Shown in pieces: positions 27,913 to 36,122 of a stretch of DNA of 64,000 bases. The first letter of the stretch is position 1; each line of letters opens with the position of its first letter. Position numbers and translations under genes: made by a program. Source of the stretch: Candidatus Eisenbacteria bacterium (GTDB lineage: Bacteria; Eisenbacteria; RBG-16-71-46; JACRLI01); NCBI GenBank assembly GCA_016235265.1, contig JACRLI010000007.1, positions 1-64,000 on the forward strand, read 5' to 3'. The notes beneath the pieces were generated by a model. That model was not told the origin of the DNA. It did not search any database and worked only from the letters and a program-made list of their open reading frames with translations.

Positions 27913-30066
27913 TCACCGGATCACCAGGTCGAACGTGGCCGTGATCAGGAAGTAGTCCCGGTTGTTGTCCCGCGGAGTGCCGGGCTTGCCCAGCGAGTAT
28001 GGTGTGTAACGATCGGCGCGCGAGGAGCGGGAAAACGTGCCGTTGATCCGCGCGCGCTCCGAGAACGGGTAGGCCACGTTCATCCCGAGGTTCAACTCCA
28101 TGATCCGCTGGCGGCTGCTGGGGACGGGGTTGCCCAGCCCGTCCAGCCCGTTCTGGTGAATGAATTGCGCGCGCGTCTGAACCTGGGCCGACACGGTGCG
28201 CACCAGCCGGTAGTTCACCTTGAGCAGCAGGTCGTTGTTCTGCCCCCGGCTCGATTCCCCCAGCAGCCGGATTCCCAGGCCCGGATCCAGGTCGTAGCTG
28301 CCGCTGCGCGTGAGGCGAAGGTTGTTGTTCATTTCGATGTCCACCTTCTTCGTGAGGTTGGTCAGCAGGCGGGTCACGTAGGAGGTGGTCTTGGTGTAGC
28401 GGTTGTCCGCCAGGATTCCCGGGTAGCTCTCGAAGTCGGAGATGTTGGCGTCCGCGCTCACGATGTAGCTCTGGCTCAGCGACAGCCCGGCGCGCGGCCG
28501 GAACATGATGTCGTACTCGATGGAGTACAACCGGTCGATGGCGTTCTTGTTCGACTGCGAGGAGTGCAGGAACACGTAGTGCGACATCACCTCGCTGGCC
28601 TGGAAGCCCAGCGTGATCGGGAACTCCGGCGAGTAGGTGAGGCTGCCCCCGATGCGCCGGTTCAGGTAGTCCTGGTTCTGCGTCGGCACGTCGTAGCGCG
28701 TGCCGTTGAGCTGCGCCGACAGATTGAGCTGGAGCTGGAAGCGCTGCTGCATGAAGGCGCGCTGGTAGGTGACGGCCAGCGTGTGCTCGGTCACGTCCTG
28801 CAGGCTGCCGGAGTTGCGCTTGCGGAAGTCATTGGTGCTCAGCCGGTCCCCCAGCACCAGGCTGAGGGAGCCCAGGCGCATCGGGTCGGCGTAATTGAGC
28901 GCCACGTTCCCGCCGCGGCTGCGGGTGTCGTAGTTGCGCGAGGAGTCCACGTCGCTCAGCACCAGGTTCTTGTTGGCGGTGGCTTCCACGTTCAGGATCA
29001 GCTTGGGCACGAGTTGCGCGGTCACCTTCCCGTTCAGGTTGTCCACCTTCTGCGTGAGTGTCTCCTGCCGGCCCAGTGTGGGCTGCTGCTGGCGAGTGTC
29101 GCCGTGGGTGGCGCTGAGCTCCGCCGAGAGCGCGTGCCACGGCACCGCCAGCCTGGCCTTGCCGTTCAGGTTGAAGTCCTTGTTCCGGTTGCGGGTGTTG
29201 GCGACCAGGGTGGTGTCCTGCCCGCCTACTCCCACTCCCTGCTGGACTCCCTCGGCGTCGGTGACCACGTTCGTGTTGCTGCCGAGGAGCTGCAGCTTCA
29301 GGGGCCCGCGCGGCACGTACGTCCACTCGAACTTCTGCGCCAGGTCGTTGCCGCTGCCGGTGCGCCGCACACCCCCGGATTCCTCGCGGCTCACGCGGCC
29401 GCCCTCCAGCCCCAGCCGGAGGAAGTTCACGTCGCTCAGGTACACCGAGTCCGACAGTGTGAGCCGGGCGCTGGTGGTGTTGAAGGAGGATGTCGGCTTC
29501 AGGCGCCCGTTCACGATGGGTCCGTCGTTGTCGCGCTGCAGGTCCAGCGCGAAGCCCACGCGCAGCCCCCGGGGCTTCCCGTAGGTGAGCGACAGGTTCT
29601 GGTTGCGGCTGCCGGTGCGCTGCTTGCGCTCGGTGTCCTCGCGGAAGTTGATGGTGGTGGAGTTGTCGATCTTGAGGTCACGGTAGCGGGTGTCCACGTT
29701 CAGGATCTGGTTCCACGTGGCCAGGTTGCGGTTCACCGAGTAGCTGCTGGTGTAGTGGAACGGCGCGCCCGAGGTGTCCCGCGGGGCGGCCACGAAAGGG
29801 TTGCCGGTGTCCGCGGCGGCGCTGTCCACGAGCGCGCTGTCCCCGGCGGCGGCATGGAGGCTGTCCACGGCCTCGGGGTTGGAGGTGATGGGCGCCCCCG
29901 GCACCGGCGGCGGGGCTCCCTGCGCGAAGGCGCCGGAGGCCAGGCAGGCGAGCGCGATCCAGAGAACGGCGAGCGTGGCCCACGCGGGCCGGCCGGGGCG
30001 CGTCGCGCCGCGTGGCCGGACGGCGGCGGCACGCGTCGGGCGCCGGAACGCTTCGGCGCGCCTCAC
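27913..30066 (-). CDS. Outer-membrane beta-barrel protein
   Basis: 717-aa exported protein. Signal segment (TLAVLWIALACLASGAFA, cut before QG), a Pro/Ala/Asp-rich linker, then more than 500 residues of alternating hydrophobic/polar strands with many Asn, Ser and Tyr (for example LRVGFALDLQRDNDGPIV and RINGTFSRSSRADRYTPY), closing on YFLITATFDLVIR. This fits a large outer-membrane barrel resembling secretion-associated or SprA-type strands, but no known family is certain. GTG start overlaps the ksgA stop by 4 nt, so it belongs to the metG-tatD-ksgA transcript. No transport partner is evident. Confidence 0.72.
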   Translation of the reverse strand: MRRAEAFRRPTRAAAVRPRGATRPGRPAWATLAVLWIALACLASGAFAQGAPPPVPGAPITSNPEAVDSLHAAAGDSALVDSAAADTGNPFVAAPRDTSGAPFHYTSSYSVNRNLATWNQILNVDTRYRDLKIDNSTTINFREDTERKQRTGSRNQNLSLTYGKPRGLRVGFALDLQRDNDGPIVNGRLKPTSSFNTTSARLTLSDSVYLSDVNFLRLGLEGGRVSREESGGVRRTGSGNDLAQKFEWTYVPRGPLKLQLLGSNTNVVTDAEGVQQGVGVGGQDTTLVANTRNRNKDFNLNGKARLAVPWHALSAELSATHGDTRQQQPTLGRQETLTQKVDNLNGKVTAQLVPKLILNVEATANKNLVLSDVDSSRNYDTRSRGGNVALNYADPMRLGSLSLVLGDRLSTNDFRKRNSGSLQDVTEHTLAVTYQRAFMQQRFQLQLNLSAQLNGTRYDVPTQNQDYLNRRIGGSLTYSPEFPITLGFQASEVMSHYVFLHSSQSNKNAIDRLYSIEYDIMFRPRAGLSLSQSYIVSADANISDFESYPGILADNRYTKTTSYVTRLLTNLTKKVDIEMNNNLRLTRSGSYDLDPGLGIRLLGESSRGQNNDLLLKVNYRLVRTVSAQVQTRAQFIHQNGLDGLGNPVPSSRQRIMELNLGMNVAYPFSERARINGTFSRSSRADRYTPYSLGKPGTPRDNNRDYFLITATFDLVIR

Positions 30067-30911
30067 ACCAACTCCCCTTCCAGCGCCTCGGCCAGCAACA
30101 GGAACTCCTCCAGGGAAAGCGTTTCGCCGCGGCGCTCGGGGTTCACCCCTGCGTGCCGGAATCCCTCCAGCATCCGCTCGCGCCCCGCGGGCATCAGCTC
30201 GCGCAGCGCGGTGCCCAACTGCTTGCGACGCTGCCCGAAGGCGCGGCGTACGATGCGGAACAGTGTCTTCTCGCGCCCCGGGGACAGGCCGCGGTCCGGG
30301 CGGAGCGTGAGGCGCACCACCGCCGACTGCACGTCCGGACGGGGAAAGAACGCCCCCGACGGCACCCGGAACAGCTTCTCCACCTCCGCGAAGTACCCCA
30401 CGAACACGCCGATGGACCCGTAGCTGCGCACCCCCGGCGGGCTCACCAGCCGTTCCGCGTACTCCTTCTGCACCAGGAACACCGCCCGGCTCACTCCGTT
30501 CCGCTGATCCAGCACGTGGACCAGCAGATCGGTGGTGCAATAGTAGGGCAGGTTGCCTGCCACGGCGAACGGTCCCTCCGGAACCAGGTCGCGGAAGCGG
30601 ACCTCGCGGGCGTCGCCCTCCACCACCGTCACGTCCAGTTCCCCGCGCAGCCGTTCCGCCAGGGAGCGGTCCAGTTCCAGCGCCCACACGCGCGCGCCCC
30701 TCGCCAGCAGGCTGCCGGTCAGCTCCCCGGTGCCCGAGCCGATCTCGATCACGTTCTCGCCCGGCCCGGGGGCCACCGCCTCGGCAATCCGCTCGCACAC
30801 GCGCCGGTCCACCAGGAAGCACTGGCCGAGGCTCTTGCGCGGCCGCACGCCCCAGCGCTTGAGCCGCGCGATGGCGCTCTCGGCGTGGGGGGAATGGGCC
30901 GGGTGGCTCAT
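30063..30911 (-). CDS. rsmA: 16S rRNA dimethyladenosine transferase
   Basis: KsgA/RsmA (282 aa) dimethylates two adjacent adenines near the 3' end of 16S rRNA. SAM-binding motif I VIEIGSGTGELT, acidic motif VWALELD and catalytic NLPYYCTT are present. The usual GQNFL reads GQCFL. C-terminal domain complete. Its ATG overlaps the tatD stop as ATGA. Confidence 0.95.
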   Translation of the reverse strand: MSHPAHSPHAESAIARLKRWGVRPRKSLGQCFLVDRRVCERIAEAVAPGPGENVIEIGSGTGELTGSLLARGARVWALELDRSLAERLRGELDVTVVEGDAREVRFRDLVPEGPFAVAGNLPYYCTTDLLVHVLDQRNGVSRAVFLVQKEYAERLVSPPGVRSYGSIGVFVGYFAEVEKLFRVPSGAFFPRPDVQSAVVRLTLRPDRGLSPGREKTLFRIVRRAFGQRRKQLGTALRELMPAGRERMLEGFRHAGVNPERRGETLSLEEFLLLAEALEGELV

Positions 30912-31732
30912 GGTTCCGCCGCGGGCCTGCCCGCCGCGCTCGCCGTGCCGGGGCCAGCCATGCGGTGGAAGAAGCGCCGCGCGTTGGCGTCGGTCAGCGC
31001 CTCGAGTTCCGGGAGCGTCATCCCCAGCGCGCCGGCCAGCGCCAGCGCCGAGTGGCGGAGGAAGGCGGGCTCGTTGCGCTTGCCGCGGTGCGGCACGGGC
31101 GGCAGGTAGGGCGAGTCCGTCTCCAGCAGCAGCCGCTCGCGCGGAATCACCGCCAGCGCGTCGCGCGCGGGGTTGTCCGCGCCCTTCCTCCCGTAAGTGA
31201 ACGCGCCGCCGTAGCCGAAGTAGTAGCCCTGCGGCGTCACGCGCGCGGCGGCGGCGGGGCCTCCCGCGAAGCAGTGCAGGTTCACCGGGCGGCGCTCCGC
31301 GGCGCGCTCCTCCTCGAGGATGTCCAGCACGTCCGATTCCGACGCGCGCTGGTGGATGATGATGGGCAGGTCCGCCTCGCGAGCGGCGCGCACCTGGTCG
31401 CGGAACAGCGGCTCCTGCACCTCGCGCGGCGCGTAGTCGCGGAAGAAGTCGAGCCCGATCTCGCCCCAGGCCACCACCTTCGGGTGACGCGCCATTTCCA
31501 ACAGCTTCTCCACGTCGCCGGGCCGTGCGTCGCTCGCGTGATTGGGGTGGAAGCCCACCGCCGCGTACACCTGTGCGTGGCGCTCCGCGAACTCCACGGC
31601 GCGGCGGCTGGATTCCACGGTCATGCCGATTTCCACGAGCGCGGTCACGCCCTCGGCGGCGGCGCGGGAAAGGACGGCGTCGCGGTCGGCGTCGAACTGC
31701 GGCTCGAGGAGATGCAGGTGGGTGTCAATCAA
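30908..31732 (-). CDS. tatD: TatD family 3'-5' metal-dependent DNase
   Basis: 274-aa TIM-barrel hydrolase of the TatD family. Metal ligands visible: DTHLHL at the N-terminus, WGEIGLDF (Glu), IIHQR (His), LHCFAG (His) and LLETDSPYL (Asp). Acts in DNA or RNA turnover and repair. Lies between metG and ksgA, the arrangement found in many bacteria. Confidence 0.94.
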   Translation of the reverse strand: MIDTHLHLLEPQFDADRDAVLSRAAAEGVTALVEIGMTVESSRRAVEFAERHAQVYAAVGFHPNHASDARPGDVEKLLEMARHPKVVAWGEIGLDFFRDYAPREVQEPLFRDQVRAAREADLPIIIHQRASESDVLDILEEERAAERRPVNLHCFAGGPAAAARVTPQGYYFGYGGAFTYGRKGADNPARDALAVIPRERLLLETDSPYLPPVPHRGKRNEPAFLRHSALALAGALGMTLPELEALTDANARRFFHRMAGPGTASAAGRPAAEP

Positions 31733-31811
31733 GGTTCCGCCGCCGCCCGGCGCAACCGGGCCCTTCGATTCCCGGCGGGGCCGGGACGGTGGTGGTCCGG
31801 CACTGCCGGGC

Positions 31812-33437
31812 CTAGGACTTCGGGGATTCCGTGATCGCCGCGGCCGCCTCGAGCTTCGAGACGTCCACGCGCGGAAACAGCACCACGGCCTTGCCCACGG
31901 CGTGTCCGGCGGGCAGCGGGTCGGTGCGCCACGCCAGGTCGCGCAGCGCGTCGGGGGACGGCCACGCGAGCCCCAGGTCGGCGCCGATCACCGCGGCGGT
32001 CCGCGGCATGGCGGGTGCGACCAGCGCGGCCGTCACGCGCAGCGCTTCCAGCACCGTCGAGAGCACGCGCGCCAGGCGCGCGCGATTCGCCGGGTCCTTC
32101 GCCAGCGTCCACGGCTCGGTCTCGGCCACGTACTGGTTGGCGGCCTTCACCAGGCGCCACGCCTCCTGCAGGCCCACCGAGAACTGCCACGAGCCCATCG
32201 CCTTCCGGTGGTTGGCGATCACCTCGGCGGCCAGCGCGCCGATGGCCTGCTCGGGCGCTCCCACCGGCCCGGCGGGATCCAGCGCGCCGCCGAAGTAGCG
32301 GTGCACCATGGACAGGCCGCGGTTGAGGAGATTCCCCAGCTCGTTGGCCAGGTCGGCGTTGTAGCGCTCCACGAACAGTTGACGCGAGAACTCGCCGTCG
32401 CGGCCCATGGGAACTTCGCGCATCAGGAAGTAGCGCAGCGGCTCGTGCTGGATCTCCGCGCGCAGTCCCTCGCCGGCGACCTCGCGGAGCCACCGGCCCA
32501 CCAGGACCGGGTCCACCACGTTGCCCGCGGACTTGCTGAAGCGCGCGCCGTCGGGCGACTGGATCCAGCCGTGCGCGTACACCGAGCGCGGCAGCGGGAT
32601 GCCCGCGCTCATCAGCATCGCGGGCCAGATGATGCAGTGGAAGCGCGTGATGTCCTTGCCGATCACGTGACAGTCCGCGGGCCACCACCGGGCCCACTTT
32701 TCGCGCGCCGAGGGCGTTTCCTGGCCCAGGCCCACGCCGGTGGCGTAGTTGAGCAGCGCGTCGAACCACACGTACACGGTGTGCTTCGGGTCCATGGGCA
32801 ACGGCACACCCCAGGCGAGGTTGGCGCGCGAGACGCTCACGTCGTCCAGGCCGCCGCGGATGACATTCAGCACCTCGTTGCGCCGGATCTCCGGCTCGAT
32901 GAACCCGGGGTGCGCCTCAAGGTGCGCCAGCAGCGGCTCCGCGTACTTCGACAGCCGGAAGAAGTAGTTCTCCTCGGTCACGGCCCTGGGCGGCGTGCGG
33001 TGCACCGGGCACAGGCCTTCCACCAGGTCCTTCTCAAGGTAGTAGGCCTCGCAGCCCACGCAGTACAGGCCCTCGTAGTGACCCTGGTAGATGTCGCCGC
33101 GCTCGTGGCACTTCGCAAACAGGTGCTGTACCCCGCGCATGTGCGTCTCGTCGGTGGTGCGCACGAAGGCGTCGTGCGAGATGTCCATGGCGGCCCACAC
33201 GGTGGTGTAGGTCTCCGCCATGCGGTCGCAGAACACCTGCGGGTCCACCCCCTCCTTCTCGGCGGTCTGCGCCACCTTCTGGCCGTGCTCGTCCATGCCG
33301 ATCTGGAACCAGGTGTCCACGCCCATGAGGCGCTGAAAGCGGGCCATGCCGTCGGCGACGACTTTTTCGTAGGTGTGGCCGAGGTGCGGGGCGCCGTTGG
33401 CGTAGTCAATCGCGGTGGTGAGGTAGTATCGGGACAT
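31812..33437 (-). CDS. metG: Methionyl-tRNA synthetase
   Basis: Class I aminoacyl-tRNA synthetase charging tRNA-Met (541 aa). HIGH motif as HLGH (PHLGHTYEKVVADG), KMSKS motif as RFSKSAGN, and a single zinc knuckle (YCVGCEAYYL, then CPVHR). The C-terminal tRNA-binding dimerization domain of longer MetRSs is absent. A -10 box ends 6 nt before the ATG (leaderless). First gene of metG-tatD-ksgA-beta-barrel. Confidence 0.95.
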   Translation of the reverse strand: MSRYYLTTAIDYANGAPHLGHTYEKVVADGMARFQRLMGVDTWFQIGMDEHGQKVAQTAEKEGVDPQVFCDRMAETYTTVWAAMDISHDAFVRTTDETHMRGVQHLFAKCHERGDIYQGHYEGLYCVGCEAYYLEKDLVEGLCPVHRTPPRAVTEENYFFRLSKYAEPLLAHLEAHPGFIEPEIRRNEVLNVIRGGLDDVSVSRANLAWGVPLPMDPKHTVYVWFDALLNYATGVGLGQETPSAREKWARWWPADCHVIGKDITRFHCIIWPAMLMSAGIPLPRSVYAHGWIQSPDGARFSKSAGNVVDPVLVGRWLREVAGEGLRAEIQHEPLRYFLMREVPMGRDGEFSRQLFVERYNADLANELGNLLNRGLSMVHRYFGGALDPAGPVGAPEQAIGALAAEVIANHRKAMGSWQFSVGLQEAWRLVKAANQYVAETEPWTLAKDPANRARLARVLSTVLEALRVTAALVAPAMPRTAAVIGADLGLAWPSPDALRDLAWRTDPLPAGHAVGKAVVLFPRVDVSKLEAAAAITESPKS

Positions 33438-33443
33438 GCGGCG

Positions 33444-33472
33444 AGTCTAAGCGAAACGGGGGTGAAATGAAA
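33444..33472 (-). promoter_or_regulatory. Leaderless promoter of metG
   Basis: Minus strand TTTCAT (33472-33467), 17-bp spacer, TAGACT (33449-33444), then six bases to the ATG at 33437. No Shine-Dalgarno is present. Confidence 0.6.
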
Positions 33473-33508
33473 GCGCGGGACGGGGTTATGTGCGCCCGGA
33501 ATCGGCGG

Positions 33509-33536
33509 TTGTGTCCCGCGACGGGGAGGCTATAGG
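33509..33536 (+). promoter_or_regulatory. Promoter of lipoprotein 33579-34370
   Basis: TTGTGT, 16-bp spacer, TATAGG (33531-33536). Reads into the lipoprotein gene, which has AGGAGG 4 nt before its ATG. Confidence 0.55.
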
Positions 33537-33578
33537 ATTGTCGCGGTCCGTCTGCGTCAATGGACAAAAGGAGGCTTC

Positions 33579-34370
33579 ATGGCCGCGATTCGCTCCCCTC
33601 GCCGCGCCCGGATACTCCGGCTTGCCGCGCCGCTCGCCCTCTCACTCGCTCTCATCGCCCTGGCGGGATGCGGCAAGAAGAGCGGTGACACCTCCACGCT
33701 CACACCCGGCGGCACCTCCACCCAGGGCGGGACCGCCGGGACCCGCTCCGACGCCGAGCGCCTGGGCTCGGCCGGCACCGCCACCATGACCGCGCTCACC
33801 GAGCCCATGGACCCGGTCCACTACTCGTACAAGGGTGAGGTGAACGTCAACAACGAGTTCCCGCGGGAACCGAAGTCGGAGCCGAAGCTGGGGCCGGTGA
33901 CGCTGGAAGCCGATGTGGACTCCAACGACATCGTCATTTCAGGCGTGCGGGGCGACAAGAAGATCGACAGCTCCGCGAAGAAGACCCGCGAGGGCGACTG
34001 GGCGATGATCAAGATGGCCTTCCTGGGCGCGCCCACCGACGTGGCCTTCACCCTGGCGTTCGCCTCCCCGTGCGCCGTGCCCGCCGGCACCGAGAACGTG
34101 GCCGGCGTGGACGGCGACAAGTTCACCTTCGACACCCGCACCGCGACGGCCGAGCAGAAGGTCGGCATGGAAGCCGCCGCCAAGTTCCTGAGCGCCCAGG
34201 TCCACCACGACGCCATTTACGGATGGGGCGTGGTGGACAGGGTCAAGGGGCGGCTGATCCGCTTCAACTTTGACGCCGAGCTCTCCGACAAGAACGGTCA
34301 CAAGTGGAAGGAGCACCACGAGGGGGAACTGACGCCGAAGAAGGCGGGCGGCGGCGCGGCGAAGGGGTGA
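33579..34370 (+). CDS. Hypothetical lipoprotein
   Basis: 263-aa predicted lipoprotein: long Arg-rich n-region, hydrophobic core and lipobox IALAGC at about residue 31, then a Ser/Thr/Gly linker and a soluble domain (GPVTLEADVDSNDIVISGVRGDKK and FAFASPCAVPAGTENVAG regions). No known family recognised. AGGAGG spacing and the upstream promoter support expression. It stands alone, ending at a strong palindromic terminator. Confidence 0.75.
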   Translation: MAAIRSPRRARILRLAAPLALSLALIALAGCGKKSGDTSTLTPGGTSTQGGTAGTRSDAERLGSAGTATMTALTEPMDPVHYSYKGEVNVNNEFPREPKSEPKLGPVTLEADVDSNDIVISGVRGDKKIDSSAKKTREGDWAMIKMAFLGAPTDVAFTLAFASPCAVPAGTENVAGVDGDKFTFDTRTATAEQKVGMEAAAKFLSAQVHHDAIYGWGVVDRVKGRLIRFNFDAELSDKNGHKWKEHHEGELTPKKAGGGAAKG

Positions 34371-34426
34371 CCGAGAGCGGCGCAGGCCAGGCGTTCCTGG
34401 CTGCCGCGGGAATCGGGACGTCCTGA

Positions 34427-34457
34427 ATGGGGCAGGCAACCTGGTTGCCTGCCCCAT
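34427..34457. terminator. Perfect 15-bp bidirectional hairpin
   Basis: ATGGGGCAGGCAACC-T-GGTTGCC..., a perfect 15-bp inverted repeat around a single central base, between convergent genes (stops at 34370 and 34479). Same GGGCAGGCA/TGCCTGCCC core as the other convergent-end palindromes. Confidence 0.8.
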
Positions 34458-34478
34458 GGCTTTCTCCTCCGCGGCCGG

Positions 34479-35447
34479 CTACGGTCGCCGGCTCCAGATC
34501 TCGCGCGTGCGCGCGACTTCGAAGTTCTCCGAGCGATAAAGCGCCAGCGCGTTCTCGTTGTCCCCATCCACCATCAGCGTGACCGACGGCGCGCGCTTTT
34601 CCTCCAGCCAACCGACGCCCCAGCGCAGCAACGCCCGCCCCAGCCCGATGCCGCGCGCGGCGCGCACCGTGCCCAGCAGCGCCACCTCGCCCGCGTGCGC
34701 GTCCAGCTTGTTGCGGCAATAGCCCACGCAGCGGCCGTCACGGTAGGCCAGCATCAGCCCGTCCGCGTGAAAGCCATGCTCACCGGTGATGCGGCGGGTG
34801 TCCTCGAGGGTGCCGGGCATGAAGTGATAGTGCTCGGCGAAGGAGTCGTTGTACGCCTCGCACCAGTCCGCGATGGCCTGCTCGGAGCCGTCGAAAGTGC
34901 GCGTCACGATGCCCGCGGGCCAGGTCAGCTCCGGGGCGGCCCCACGCGGGCGGTCCATGAGCCAGAAGTAGCGCGCGTGGGAGTAGCCGTGCCGCGCGGC
35001 GAATGCTGGCGCGGGATCGCCGTCCGCAACCCGGAAAGGCACTTCCGCCCGGCCGGGGCTCGCGGGCACGTCCACCAGCCAGGCGGACAGGCACAACTCT
35101 CCCGCCGGCTCCTTCCGCGCCAGCAGTCGCGCCTCCGCCGCGCGCACCAGCGCGCTCCCGATGCCGCGGCGGCGGAATTCCCCGAGCACGCCGGGCCGCA
35201 TGATCCCCCACGGACCCTCCAGGCCGTTTAGCGCAAAAGCCAGCACCAGCCCGACGGGCCGCCCGCCCGCGTATGCCACCCCACTCGCCCCCTCCGGGCC
35301 GCAGTCCATGTGCGGGTCCCCAAGCCAGTCCTCCAATGCGCCGGGAGGCTGGAGGATGTCGAATTGGGGAGCCAGCGACGGGTGAGTGATCAGGGGCCGG
35401 ATCAGGTCCGGATCGCCGCGATCCAGGGGGCGAATGTCGAAGTCCAT
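34479..35447 (-). CDS. Double GNAT acetyltransferase
   Basis: 322-aa protein with two GNAT folds, in the style of mycothiol-synthase-like enzymes. First domain carries GVLGEFRRRGIGSALV (acetyl-CoA loop R-x-x-G-x-G/A); second carries TVRAARGIGLGRALLRWGV and ends with ENALALYRSENFEVARTREIW, the classical GNAT terminus. ATG at 35447 begins MDFDIRPLDRGD, a typical GNAT opening. Substrate unknown. Confidence 0.85.
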   Translation of the reverse strand: MDFDIRPLDRGDPDLIRPLITHPSLAPQFDILQPPGALEDWLGDPHMDCGPEGASGVAYAGGRPVGLVLAFALNGLEGPWGIMRPGVLGEFRRRGIGSALVRAAEARLLARKEPAGELCLSAWLVDVPASPGRAEVPFRVADGDPAPAFAARHGYSHARYFWLMDRPRGAAPELTWPAGIVTRTFDGSEQAIADWCEAYNDSFAEHYHFMPGTLEDTRRITGEHGFHADGLMLAYRDGRCVGYCRNKLDAHAGEVALLGTVRAARGIGLGRALLRWGVGWLEEKRAPSVTLMVDGDNENALALYRSENFEVARTREIWSRRP

Positions 35448-35503
35448 GCCCGGAGACTTGCATGAGGCCCGGGAGCCGGGCAAGCGGGCAGAGCGGCTGA
35501 AGA

Positions 35504-35532
35504 TTGCGTATTATCCTGTCTGCGCATATAAT
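35504..35532 (+). promoter_or_regulatory. Strong sigma-70 promoter
   Basis: TTGCGT (35504-35509), 17-bp spacer, perfect TATAAT (35527-35532). Reads toward the small secreted protein at 35640 with a leader of about 100 nt, which contains a GGCC / GGCC hairpin. Confidence 0.75.
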
Positions 35533-35639
35533 CTAGACGGCCTTGAACGTCCGGCCGGAGCCCCTGGTGGTTTGCCGCCAGAGCCCGGGTCGAGATTGTA
35601 ACTGTAGTTGCACCAACGCCTTGCGTTTTCGGAGGACCC

Positions 35640-36047
35640 GTGGCTTCCCCCCGCATCTGCATGCGCCCGGCGCTGATCGGTGCGATCCTGATCTTCGCCC
35701 TGCCCGCCCGGGCGGCGATCCTGAGCCACCTTTCGGGCGATGCCGCGCTGGCCGCGCTATCGCCAACGTTCTCGTTCGCGGCTGAGGGTCGGATCGGAGA
35801 CCTCGGTGGAGCCGCCACCTTCGAGCTCGACCTGGGCCACGACACCGCCGCCCCCGCCACCACCGCCCAGTACAACTGGGTCAGCGGTCAGGTGGAGCCG
35901 TTCACGCTCACCGGGGACGCCATCCTGTCCTGGACCGGCGCCGCGCCGACGCAGTCGAACCTTGCATTCCAGATCAAGGTCGCTGCGCTGCCCACGACGC
36001 CGGTTCGGGCGGTTACCTGGGGTGGAGTGAAGCAGACGTACCGATAG
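35640..36047 (+). CDS. Small secreted protein
   Basis: 135-aa protein with a signal peptide (ALIGAILIFALPARA) and a beta-rich body (AATFELDLGHDTAAPATTAQ, then WVSGQVEPFTLTGDAILSWTG), resembling the N-terminal part of PEP-CTERM-type proteins but with no anchor or sorting tail. GTG start with GGAGG 5 nt upstream, behind a strong promoter. May be a secreted factor or a shortened gene. Confidence 0.65.
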   Translation: MASPRICMRPALIGAILIFALPARAAILSHLSGDAALAALSPTFSFAAEGRIGDLGGAATFELDLGHDTAAPATTAQYNWVSGQVEPFTLTGDAILSWTGAAPTQSNLAFQIKVAALPTTPVRAVTWGGVKQTYR

Positions 36048-36122
36048 CGGGTTCCGCATCCCCCGGTTCCGGCGCACTCCACATGCGCCGGGGCCGGGGG
36101 ATTCCAGATGCCCGCCCCCGGG

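Noticed and set aside
35539..35639. Riboswitch in the leader of the small secreted protein
   Set aside because: Some pairing is possible, but no known riboswitch core could be recognised.
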